From positions 1-5,945 of the forward strand of contig CAIUDS010000343.1 in NCBI GenBank assembly GCA_903897985.1: a stretch of 5,945 nucleotides of DNA, given 5' to 3'. Each line of letters opens with the position of its first letter. The first letter of the stretch is position 1. This document shows positions 1 through 5,831 of this stretch, piece by piece. Below the pieces are notes generated by a model that saw nothing but the letters and a program-made list of their open reading frames with translations, ran no database searches and had not been told where the DNA came from. Source of the DNA: an uncultured delta proteobacterium (GTDB lineage: Bacteria; RBG-13-61-14; DRUE01). The translations under genes and the position numbers were made by a program.

Positions 1-468
1 GAGGTTATACCGGAACCGAAACCGCTCCTGACCCTCACCCCGCGCATGCCCGGGACCGACGGGAGAAAAATGAGCAAGAGCTATAACAACGCGATCTATC
101 TGTCCGACCCGCCGGAAGTGATCGAGAAGAAGCTGAAGACCATGATGACGGACCCGGCGCGGAAACGGCGCGCGGACCCGGGGGATCCGGAGAAATGCCC
201 GGTCTGGGATTTCCATAAAATCTGGAGCAACGAGGACACCCAAAAATGGGTGGCGCAGGGATGCGCGACCGCGGGGATCGGATGCCTGGACTGCAAGGGC
301 GCGGTGATCCCCAAGGTGATCGCGGAGCTCGAGCCGATCCTGAAGATGCGCGGATATTTCTCGGAGCACCCGGGCGAGGTTGACGAGATCATCGAGAACG
401 GCTGCGACCAGGCCCAGCATTTCGCCCAGGAGACCATGTCCCTGGTCAGAGAGGCGATGAAGATTTGA
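1..468 (+). CDS. trpS: Tryptophanyl-tRNA synthetase, C-terminal part (5' end outside window)
   Basis: Class I aminoacyl-tRNA synthetase that charges tRNA-Trp with tryptophan in the cytoplasm. The frame is open from base 1, so the N-terminus (Rossmann half with the HIGH-type motif) lies to the left. 155 residues are visible, a little under half of the usual 325-340. The class I signature KMSKS is intact at 67-81 within GRKMSKSYNN. It is followed by the family's typical D-P-x-E-V run and MMTDPAR segment. Further on is a GIGCLDCK motif (two cysteines spaced C-x2-C) that resembles the corresponding region of many bacterial TrpRS. The helical C-terminal tRNA-binding part ends normally with TGA at 466-468. 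That stop shares one base with the ATG of scpA (TGATG), so the two are probably translationally coupled. The internal ATG at 46 is not the true start. The motif match makes the identification secure. Confidence 0.96.
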   Translation, partial: EVIPEPKPLLTLTPRMPGTDGRKMSKSYNNAIYLSDPPEVIEKKLKTMMTDPARKRRADPGDPEKCPVWDFHKIWSNEDTQKWVAQGCATAGIGCLDCKGAVIPKVIAELEPILKMRGYFSEHPGEVDEIIENGCDQAQHFAQETMSLVREAMKI

Positions 469-1298
469 TGCCCGAACTCAACGACAACTACCGGGTGCAG
501 CTCCCGATCTTCGAGGGGCCGCTCGACCTGCTCCTGTACCTGATCCGGAAAAACGAACTGGACATCTACGATATCCCCATCGCCCTGATCGTCGAGCAAT
601 ACCAGCAATACCTGGACCTGATGCGCTCGCTCAACCTCGAGGTCGCGGGCGAGTTCCTGGTCATGGCGGCCACGCTCACGCACATCAAGAGCCGGATGCT
701 GCTGCCGCGGGTGGAGGAGGAAGTCGAGGCGGACGATCCGAGAAAGGAACTGGTGGCCCGTCTGCTCGAGTATCAGAAATACAAGGAAGCCGCGGGACTG
801 CTGTTGAACCGGGACCAGGTGGGCAAGGATGTGTTCGTGCGGGAGTTTGCCGAAGAACGGGTGAAGGAGTTGGCGGAAGAGGTTGCCGCGGAGCGGCTGG
901 AGTTCGAGGAAGTTGACTTGTTCCAATTGATGGATGCGTTTTCGGACCTGCTGGGCCGGAGCGACATGGAGGACATCAAACGGGTGGTGGTCGAGCGGGT
1001 GCGGGTGGTGGACCGGATCGCTTATATCCTGGAGACCTTGCAAACGCGCGAGACGATCGGGTTCGAGGAATTATTCTCGGGAACCTGGACTCGGATCGAC
1101 CTGGTGGTGACTTTTCTGGCGTTGCTGGAATTGATCCGGCTGCAGGTGATCAAGGCGTTCCAGCCCGGCAACTTCGGGCCGATCCAACTCAAGCGGGCGG
1201 TGGGCCTGGACGACGATAAAATGAAGACGGAATATTTAACCAGTCTGGTTGACAGGGAGGCTAAATTTGGAAAAGGAGAGAATCCGGTCGGTACTTGA
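468..1298 (+). CDS. scpA: Segregation and condensation protein A (kleisin)
   Basis: Kleisin subunit of the bacterial SMC-ScpAB condensin. It bridges the SMC head domains and binds a ScpB dimer, helping to organise and segregate the chromosome. With the ATG at 468 the protein is 276 aa, a normal family length. The N-terminus carries the hallmark FEGPLDLLLYLI (residues 15-26), followed by a D-I-Y-D-I-P stretch (about 33-38) and KSRMLLP (74-80). The middle (about 80-165) is acidic and helix-rich, as expected for the linker that contacts ScpB. A C-terminal winged-helix segment (FLALLELIRLQVIKAF, about 216-231) would bind the SMC cap. TTG at 465 is one codon upstream and also possible; a weak purine-rich stretch (GAGAGG, 449-454) serves either. 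Its start overlaps the trpS stop by one base, and its 3' end overlaps scpB by 32 nt. No key motif is missing. Confidence 0.96.
   Translation: MPELNDNYRVQLPIFEGPLDLLLYLIRKNELDIYDIPIALIVEQYQQYLDLMRSLNLEVAGEFLVMAATLTHIKSRMLLPRVEEEVEADDPRKELVARLLEYQKYKEAAGLLLNRDQVGKDVFVREFAEERVKELAEEVAAERLEFEEVDLFQLMDAFSDLLGRSDMEDIKRVVVERVRVVDRIAYILETLQTRETIGFEELFSGTWTRIDLVVTFLALLELIRLQVIKAFQPGNFGPIQLKRAVGLDDDKMKTEYLTSLVDREAKFGKGENPVGT
1254..1260 (+). promoter_or_regulatory. Strong Shine-Dalgarno that fixes the scpB start
   Basis: AGGGAGG lies 6 nt before a TTG codon at 1267-1269. It sits inside the 3' end of scpA. An earlier in-frame TTG at 1249 would place this site inside the scpB coding sequence, so the 1267 TTG is the better start. 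The residues after it (EKERIRSVLESLLFVSGEPL) match the usual ScpB N-terminus. Confidence 0.8.
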
Positions 1299-1986
1299 GA
1301 GCCTGCTCTTCGTTTCCGGGGAGCCGCTGACGCTGGAGCGGATGGCGCAGGTGCTGAAGGAAGAAGGGCGGAAGGAGATAAGAGAGGCGCTCGAGGAACT
1401 GTGCAACGAATATGTGAACTCGGGCCGGGGCTTGCGCATCGTGGAAGTGGCCGGGGGATACCAGGCGCAGACCGCGAAGGAAAACGCGGAATGGCTGGCG
1501 CGATTGGTGAAGACCCGTCCGATTCGGCTGACCCGGCCGTCGCTGGAAACCCTCGCCATCATCGCCTACCGGCAGCCGGTGACGCGGATCGAGGTTGACC
1601 AGATCCGGGGCGTGGATTCGAGCGGGGTGATCAAGACTTTGCTGGATTACGGTTTCATCGCGGTGGTGGGACGGAAGGAAGTCCCGGGCCGGCCCCTGGT
1701 TTATGGCAGCAGCAAAAAATTCCTCGAATTCTTCCGGCTCAAGAGCCTCGCGGACCTGCCCAGCCTCGAGGAGTTCGTGAGCCAGGCCGAGGAACAGGCG
1801 GGCGAGGGCGGCCTTTTTGAAAGCCGCTACCAGGAGCAAAGCCCGGTTACAGATCCCAAATTACCGGTTCCCGATAATGCTCAAGCGCCCGAGCCTCCGG
1901 AGCCGCAATTGAACCCTGCTCCGGAGCAAGCCCCAGCGCCTGCAGAGGAAGAGTCGGAGGAAAAACCTCCGCAAGAGAACCCGTGA
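1267..1986 (+). CDS. scpB: Segregation and condensation protein B
   Basis: Winged-helix dimer partner of ScpA in the SMC condensin. With the TTG start at 1267 (chosen for the perfect AGGGAGG six bases upstream) it is 239 aa. The first winged-helix domain begins with IRSVLESLLFVSGEPL. The second carries the family signatures SLETLAIIAYRQPVTR (about 92-107), IRGVDSSGVIKTLLDYG (113-129) and GRKEVPGRPLVYG (135-147). Folded sequence ends near residue 185. The last 50 or so residues (DNA about 1835-1983) are rich in Pro, Glu and Ala and probably disordered. Such tails occur in some ScpB proteins and vary widely. The gene overlaps the end of scpA by 32 nt. Its TGA stop overlaps the GTG of the next gene (GTGA, 1983-1986), so all three are likely made from one mRNA. 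Identification is firm; the start codon is slightly less so. Confidence 0.95.
   Translation: MEKERIRSVLESLLFVSGEPLTLERMAQVLKEEGRKEIREALEELCNEYVNSGRGLRIVEVAGGYQAQTAKENAEWLARLVKTRPIRLTRPSLETLAIIAYRQPVTRIEVDQIRGVDSSGVIKTLLDYGFIAVVGRKEVPGRPLVYGSSKKFLEFFRLKSLADLPSLEEFVSQAEEQAGEGGLFESRYQEQSPVTDPKLPVPDNAQAPEPPEPQLNPAPEQAPAPAEEESEEKPPQENP
1955..1971 (+). other. Perfect 6-bp inverted repeat with A5 loop ahead of the GH10 start
   Basis: CGGAGG (1955-1960), five A's, then CCTCCG (1966-1971) can form a GC-rich hairpin. It ends 11 nt before the GTG at 1983 and lies within the last scpB codons (E-E-K-P-P). No T-run follows, so it is not a standard intrinsic terminator. It could affect ribosome loading on the downstream gene, or simply reflect the Glu/Pro codon choice. 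Confidence 0.4.
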
Positions 1987-3404
1987 AAAAAAATATCATA
2001 AAGCCGGCCGGTTTTGTTTTTATGGTTTTCATTTTTATGTGGGGTTTCCGGACCGCGGCGGATCCGCTCGACGGCGCGGACGCGCGGATAAAAAAATACC
2101 GGACCCGCGAGGTGGCGCTCAAGCTCAAGGACGAAAAAGGAGCGGTGATTAGCGGGGCCCGGGCCCAGATCAACATGGAGCGGCACCAATTCCTGTTCGG
2201 GTGCAACCTGTTCGCGCTCAACACTTTTCCCAATGATCGGCAGAATTTTTCATACCAGAAGCTGTGGTCCGAGCTTTTCAACTATGCCACCCTCCCGTTT
2301 TACCTCAAGTACACCGGCGGCAGGGAAGGCGAGGGCAAGTTTGACCGGGATCAGGAAATGTTGGACTGGTGCCGGTCCCGAAAGATCGTGATCAAGGGGC
2401 ATCCTTTGATCTGGCACGAAGCGGGCGGAAACGCGGAATGGCTTCCGTCCGATCCCGTCCAGTTGGAAGCGGCGTTGAAGGACCGGGTGCAAAGTGTGGT
2501 TTCGCAGTTCTCGGGCCGGATTCAATATTGGGATGTCTTGAATGAGCCGACCATGGCCTGGCGCTCCGACACCCCGGTTGCGAAATGGGAAAACGCGATC
2601 GGGCCGGTGAAGGCTTACGAGAAATCCCTGAAATGGGCGAAGGAAGCGGATCCGCGCGCGCTTTACCTGGTCAACGACTACAACATCCATCCCTTCGATG
2701 TGATCAATAAATATATCGGAAATCCGAAGTTGGCGGTGAAGATGCTCAAGGATCCGGTCGAGCACTATTCGGTTTCCTATAAGAACTTCGTGGCCGCGGT
2801 CAAGAAGGACGGCTATGCCCCGGATGCGGTCGGGATCCAGAGTCACATGCACAAGGAAAACTGGTCGCTCTGGATCTTGTGGTGGTTATGCGAGAATTTT
2901 TCCGGGCTAAACCTCCCCATCCATTTCACCGAAACCACGGTGCTCAGCGGCGATCACCGTTCCCGGTTTGACTGGGATGATTGGTCCAAAAACCTGCCCT
3001 GGCCGACCACCGCCAAGGGCGAGGAGGAGCAGGCCCAATATGTCGAGCAATATTACAAACTGCTGTTCAGCGAGCCGGGCGTCGAGGCCATCACCTGGTG
3101 GGATTTCACCGATTACAAGGCTTGGCTCAACGCCCCGGCCGGACTGATCCGGGCGGACGCCTCGCCCAAGCCGGCCTATGAAAAGCTGCATCATTTGATC
3201 CGCGAGAAATGGTGGACCAATGCCAATGAACAGGTGAACGGGGACGGCGAGGTCCGCTTCCGCGGCTTTTGCGGGGATTACTCGGTCACGGTCGCGGGCC
3301 GCAAGGGCTCGGGCTTTTTCACCATTGACTGCCGGAAAAAAGACGGCCAGGAAATAACCGTGAGCTTCTCGCGGAAGAATTTGGGCGGGAAAGAGGACGA
3401 CTGA
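1983..3404 (+). CDS. Secreted family-10 glycoside hydrolase (endo-beta-1,4-xylanase type)
   Basis: Predicted retaining endo-beta-1,4-xylanase, 473 aa, exported to the envelope or outside the cell. Residues 1-26 look like a signal peptide: a Lys-rich n-region, a hydrophobic FVFMVFIFMW core and a possible cleavage after TAA. There is no lipobox. Residues about 38-80 form the N-terminal beta segment often seen before the barrel in GH10 proteins of this type (KYRTREVALKLKD, then RHQFLFGCNL). The TIM barrel shows the GH10 landmarks: IKGHPLIWH (137-145), WDVLNEP with acid/base Glu188 (183-189), GIQSHMH (284-290), HFTET with nucleophile Glu317 (314-318) and TWWDFTD (371-377). All catalytic residues are present, so activity is expected. 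A small C-terminal beta module (about 410-470) includes FRGFCGDYSVTV and two cysteines (430, 450). The GTG start overlaps the scpB stop. There is only a weak ribosome site, so coupling to scpB translation is likely. The exact substrate (xylan or another beta-glycan) cannot be told. Confidence 0.92.
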   Translation: MKKNIIKPAGFVFMVFIFMWGFRTAADPLDGADARIKKYRTREVALKLKDEKGAVISGARAQINMERHQFLFGCNLFALNTFPNDRQNFSYQKLWSELFNYATLPFYLKYTGGREGEGKFDRDQEMLDWCRSRKIVIKGHPLIWHEAGGNAEWLPSDPVQLEAALKDRVQSVVSQFSGRIQYWDVLNEPTMAWRSDTPVAKWENAIGPVKAYEKSLKWAKEADPRALYLVNDYNIHPFDVINKYIGNPKLAVKMLKDPVEHYSVSYKNFVAAVKKDGYAPDAVGIQSHMHKENWSLWILWWLCENFSGLNLPIHFTETTVLSGDHRSRFDWDDWSKNLPWPTTAKGEEEQAQYVEQYYKLLFSEPGVEAITWWDFTDYKAWLNAPAGLIRADASPKPAYEKLHHLIREKWWTNANEQVNGDGEVRFRGFCGDYSVTVAGRKGSGFFTIDCRKKDGQEITVSFSRKNLGGKEDD

Positions 3405-3405
3405 G

Positions 3406-3714
3406 ATGCTCGCGCAATTCAGCATCGTCCCGCTGGGCAAGGGCGAGAGCCTGTCCTCATATGTGGCCGCGATCGTGAAAGAAGTCGAAAAGAGCGGGCT
3501 CGATTACCGCCTGACCGCGATGGCGACCATTGTGGAGGGGCCGGCGGACGAGGTCTTCGCGCTGATCCAAAAATGTCATAAAAAAGCCCAAGGCTTCGCG
3601 CCCCGGGTGCTCACCACTATCGTGATTGACGACCGCAAGGGGGCAAAGGGCCGTCTCGAAGGGAAGGTCCGCTCGGTCGAGAAGAAATTAGGCCGGAAAC
3701 TCAGGATCAGCTAA
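3406..3714 (+). CDS. MTH1187/YqgV-family thiamine-binding protein
   Basis: Small cytoplasmic protein of 102 aa, the usual size for this family (older names DUF77, UPF0045), which has a ferredoxin-like fold. Family members have been reported to bind thiamine; the physiological role is unsettled. Visible family features are FSIVPLGKGESLSSYVA (5-21), LTAMATIVEG (36-45) and RVLTTIVIDDRK (67-78). The last residues are Lys/Arg-rich. The ATG lies 1 nt after the GH10 stop and is preceded by AAGAGGA (3391-3397) at suitable spacing, so it is probably the last gene of the trpS-scpAB-GH10 train. No functional link to the hydrolase is evident. Its TAA is only 17 bp from the stop of the convergent cbiO. 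Family assignment is confident; function is not. Confidence 0.87.
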   Translation: MLAQFSIVPLGKGESLSSYVAAIVKEVEKSGLDYRLTAMATIVEGPADEVFALIQKCHKKAQGFAPRVLTTIVIDDRKGAKGRLEGKVRSVEKKLGRKLRIS

Positions 3715-3731
3715 GAGCGAGAGCCCTTCGG
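3715..3731. other. 17-bp convergent intergenic gap without visible terminator
   Basis: This is the only space between the two converging gene trains. I see no GC-rich hairpin followed by a T-run in either direction here or just inside the flanking 3' ends. Termination must be factor-dependent, or the two transcripts overlap in antisense. Confidence 0.6.
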
Positions 3732-4559
3732 TTATTTATTATGGGGATGGTGTTCGTGCCAGATCTCGTGCAAATGCGGGTGAAGGTGTGGCTTGCCATC
3801 GTGGATATGGGTGTGGGCGTGCACCAGGTTGGCGGAGAGCAGAAGGTCAAGGTTGGACAAAGCCTCCCCGGCGGGGCCGTTATACACCAGCCGATGGTCT
3901 TCCGAAAGAATCAGCGCGCGTTCCGAGGTTTCCGCCACAAAGCTCAGGTCGTGGCTGGCGGTGATGAGGGTGGTCCCGGCATGGCGGAGTTCGGCCATGA
4001 ATTCAATCAGCCACTGCTGGGTGCGCGGGTCCAGGCCGGCGCTCGGTTCGTCCAGCAGAATCACCCGAGGGGCGCAGGCAAGGATGCTCGCCAGCGCCAC
4101 TTTCTTCTTCTCGCCCCCGCTTAACTTTTGCGGCGGACGGTCGCGCAGGTTTTCAATTTCCAAAAGCCGGAGCGCGTCGTTCACGCGCCGCTCTACCTCG
4201 CCGGCTGGCAGGCGCAATTGCAAAGGCCCGAACGCCAGTTCCTCCTCCACCGTCGAGTTAAAAAGCTGGGCCTCGGAATTTTGGAACAAAAAACCCACCT
4301 GCTGACGGAATTGGCGGGAGAACGGAGGGGTTTCCACGCTCTCCTCGGTCAGGACCTTCCCGAAAGCGATAATCTCGCCCCGGTTCGGGAAACAAAGGCC
4401 GTCGAGCAAATTAAGCAGCGTGGATTTGCCGCTGGCGTTTGCGCCGAGGATGGCGACGCTCTCGTTTCCGGCAATGGAGAAGCCGACCCCCGACAGGCCT
4501 TCGCTCCCGTCCGGATACGAATAATGAATATTGCGCACCTCGAAAATCGGCTCGGTCAT
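3732..4559 (-). CDS. cbiO: Cobalt/nickel ECF transporter ATPase with histidine-rich C-terminal tail
   Basis: Cytoplasmic ATP-binding subunit that powers the CbiMNQO-type importer for Co2+ or Ni2+. 275 aa from the ATG at 4559. ABC landmarks in order are: aromatic/A-loop region near IHYSYPDG (11-18), Walker A GANASGKST (39-47), Q-loop FLFQNSEAQLF (91-101), signature LSGGEKKK (146-153), Walker B VILLDEP (166-172) with D-loop SAGLD, and H-loop His203 in ASHD. The Q-loop followed by STVEEELAFGP is typical of CbiO/EcfA ATPases. Residues 247-273 hold 12 histidines, mostly in H-x-H pattern, an addition beyond the core ATPase that should bind transition metals. The start was chosen because AGGGAG (4566-4571) is 6 nt from the second of two tandem ATGs; the first, at 4562, is only 3 nt away. 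It lies 10 nt after cbiQ, in the same train. Whether the metal is nickel or cobalt cannot be decided. Confidence 0.94.
   Translation of the reverse strand: MTEPIFEVRNIHYSYPDGSEGLSGVGFSIAGNESVAILGANASGKSTLLNLLDGLCFPNRGEIIAFGKVLTEESVETPPFSRQFRQQVGFLFQNSEAQLFNSTVEEELAFGPLQLRLPAGEVERRVNDALRLLEIENLRDRPPQKLSGGEKKKVALASILACAPRVILLDEPSAGLDPRTQQWLIEFMAELRHAGTTLITASHDLSFVAETSERALILSEDHRLVYNGPAGEALSNLDLLLSANLVHAHTHIHDGKPHLHPHLHEIWHEHHPHNK
3735..3821 (-). other. Coding segment for the His-rich metal-binding tail of CbiO
   Basis: Covers the last 29 codons of cbiO. Twelve are histidine: four alternate in HAHTHIH, four in HLHPHLH, then HEHH and a final H. Asp and Glu residues are interspersed, and the protein ends P-H-N-K. 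Metal binding is inferred from composition. Confidence 0.75.
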
Positions 4560-4565
4560 CATCCG

Positions 4566-4571
4566 CTCCCT
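4566..4571 (-). promoter_or_regulatory. Shine-Dalgarno of cbiO overlapping the cbiQ stop
   Basis: AGGGAG on the minus strand begins within the cbiQ TAG stop (4572-4570). It stands 6 nt before the ATG at 4559, which argues for translational coupling and against the further-upstream in-frame TTG at 4577. Confidence 0.65.
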
Positions 4572-5505
4572 ACCCAAAACGCTCCCAAACGATAAGCAGC
4601 GCTATCAACCCCCCGGCCGCGGCAACCCATAAACCGTCACGGATTTGCAAACCGGGAACCGAAGCGACCCGCAAGTCCCCGTCATAACCGCGCGAGACCA
4701 TCGCATAGTTCACTTCCAGACCCAACCGGTAGGAACGGCGAAATAATATTGCGATGCCGGCCCCCACCCACTTCTGCTCGCTCCGGAGCGAACTCCCGCC
4801 GATGCTCCGGCTCAATTTGGCCAGGTGGATTTCCTCCGCGGCCCGCAAAAGCACAACCAGGAAACGCTGGGTCATGGTCAGAATCATCCCAAAAGCTTTG
4901 GGCATTCCCAGGCGGCGAAAGGCATTTACCAGAACCGGCGCGTCGGTGCTTGAAACCATCAGGAAGGCCAAGGTAATACAATTGGTGGTTCTTAGCAAGA
5001 AGCGTCCGGCCGAAAGCAGGCCGCTCGCCGTTATGGTTATGGCTTCGGGCAGGTTCCAGGAGCCGATGTGAATTCCGGCGCCGAGATGCCAGAGGGTCAG
5101 CGCCGTCCGTCCGTCCGTGACCAGGTTGAGAGTTGAAGGCAAAATGATGGCCAGGCTGAAAAGCGGGACTCCCAGCCACAACCGTCCAAGTTGCCTGGGC
5201 GAAAGCCCGATGCTCAACGCCGCGGCCAGAGTAATGCCCAGCAGAACCATTTGCGCACCAAGACCATGCACCAGCGTGGCGCCAAAAATGAGCATTAAAA
5301 TACCGACGATTTTCGCGCGCGGCTCGATCTTTCCCAGCCAGGAGTTCGTCTGCGACGGGGAGGACATTTCCCGCGCCAGAGCCTCGGCGAGCTCGGCCAA
5401 AGTTTTGCGGATCGGCAAACCGAACCGCCGTCCCTCCCGGGGCTTCGGCCCGGGCGGGTTGTCAACGGGTTGACTGAACCATTCAGGAAGGACTGGAGTT
5501 TTCAC
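4570..5505 (-). CDS. cbiQ: Cobalt/nickel ECF transporter membrane coupling subunit
   Basis: EcfT-type integral membrane protein that couples CbiO ATP hydrolysis to the CbiM substrate-binding subunit. 311 aa, longer than the roughly 225-270 aa of simple CbiQ proteins because of a hydrophilic N-terminal extension of about 57 residues (LPEWF near residues 6-10, then Pro/Arg-rich). The usual N-terminal landmark IEPRAKI follows at 60-66. Hydrophobic helices are visible at about 66-80, 85-101, 106-127, 155-185 and 293-307. The two cytoplasmic coupling motifs that dock into the ATPases are SRS (232-234, in KLSRSIGG) and SRG (271-273, in AMVSRGYDGD). The start is GTG at 5505; GGAAGGA (5518-5524) sits 12 nt upstream, somewhat far. 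It overlaps the upstream small gene by 23 nt. A CCGT x4 repeat lies inside the gene at 5103-5118. Confidence 0.93.
   Translation of the reverse strand: MKTPVLPEWFSQPVDNPPGPKPREGRRFGLPIRKTLAELAEALAREMSSPSQTNSWLGKIEPRAKIVGILMLIFGATLVHGLGAQMVLLGITLAAALSIGLSPRQLGRLWLGVPLFSLAIILPSTLNLVTDGRTALTLWHLGAGIHIGSWNLPEAITITASGLLSAGRFLLRTTNCITLAFLMVSSTDAPVLVNAFRRLGMPKAFGMILTMTQRFLVVLLRAAEEIHLAKLSRSIGGSSLRSEQKWVGAGIAILFRRSYRLGLEVNYAMVSRGYDGDLRVASVPGLQIRDGLWVAAAGGLIALLIVWERFG
5103..5118. repeat. Tetranucleotide repeat (CCGT)x4 inside cbiQ
   Basis: Four perfect tandem copies of CCGT (ACGG on the coding strand) encode part of V-T-D-G-R-T near residues 129-134 of CbiQ. The unit is not a multiple of three, so gain or loss of one copy would shift the frame. 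Four copies is short, and no flanking degenerate copies are seen. Confidence 0.7.
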
Positions 5506-5830
5506 GACGCGATATAATCCTTCCGATGATGATTATCGCCACGACCACTATCGCCACGCCCAACAAGCCGGAAACGATATAGGAAAAACTTAAAGCCTGG
5601 AGCGAAGCCTCTTTCTGTCCTTTAAAGGCGTAATCCGGGAACGGGGCTTTCCAAAGCTCACCGAGCCTGGCCATCCCGGCCGGGACATAGCCGACCATTT
5701 TCTGCATTTCATCGCCGCCCCATTCCCCCCAGGCCGAACCCGCGCCCAGTTTGTCGGGCAAAATCAGGCCCAGCGGGGAAAGAAATATCAATACGATCAG
5801 TCCGATCCATAATTTGGTGTTGGTTTTCAT
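5483..5830 (-). CDS. Small two-TM CbiN/PDGLE-like subunit of the Co/Ni transporter
   Basis: Predicted accessory membrane subunit working with CbiM in metal capture, 115 aa. Transmembrane helix 1 spans about 7-24 (WIGLIVLIFLSPLGLILP) and helix 2 about 82-104, followed by a basic GRIISRRE end. The roughly 57-residue loop between them carries LPDKLGAG, AWGEWGG, MVGYVP and LWKAPFPDYAF. This two-helix layout and the position between cbiM and cbiQ match CbiN and PDGLE-domain subunits. The SPLGLILPD junction resembles the PDGLE region, but the exact PDGLE sequence is absent. The start is the ATG at 5830, with AGGAGG (5838-5843) 7 nt upstream; an open frame reaches 5884 but overlaps cbiM. It begins 1 nt after the cbiM stop and overlaps cbiQ by 23 nt. 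Subfamily assignment rests on context and memory of similar loops. Confidence 0.78.
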   Translation of the reverse strand: MKTNTKLWIGLIVLIFLSPLGLILPDKLGAGSAWGEWGGDEMQKMVGYVPAGMARLGELWKAPFPDYAFKGQKEASLQALSFSYIVSGLLGVAIVVVAIIIIGRIISRRENSSPS

Positions 5831-5831
5831 T

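Noticed and set aside
96..1043. Long open frame of 315 codons on the minus strand opposite trpS and scpA
   Set aside because: It lies antisense to two clearly recognised genes, is rich in His/Gln/Leu/Pro as expected of a GC-rich shadow frame, and shows no family motif.
2155..2166. 12-bp palindrome GGGCCCGGGCCC
   Set aside because: Sits inside GH10 codons for G-A-R-A in GC-rich sequence. There is no second copy nearby and no reason to treat it as a regulatory site.
2250..2852. 200-codon minus-strand frame opposite the GH10 gene
   Set aside because: Shadow of the GH10 coding strand, with no recognisable domain or plausible start context.
3715..3731. Possible terminator around CCCTTCGG
   Set aside because: Only two or three base pairs can form and there is no T-run, so an intrinsic terminator is not supported.
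3793..4305. 170-codon plus-strand frame opposite cbiO
   Set aside because: Ser/Arg-rich antisense shadow; cbiO on the other strand carries every ABC motif.
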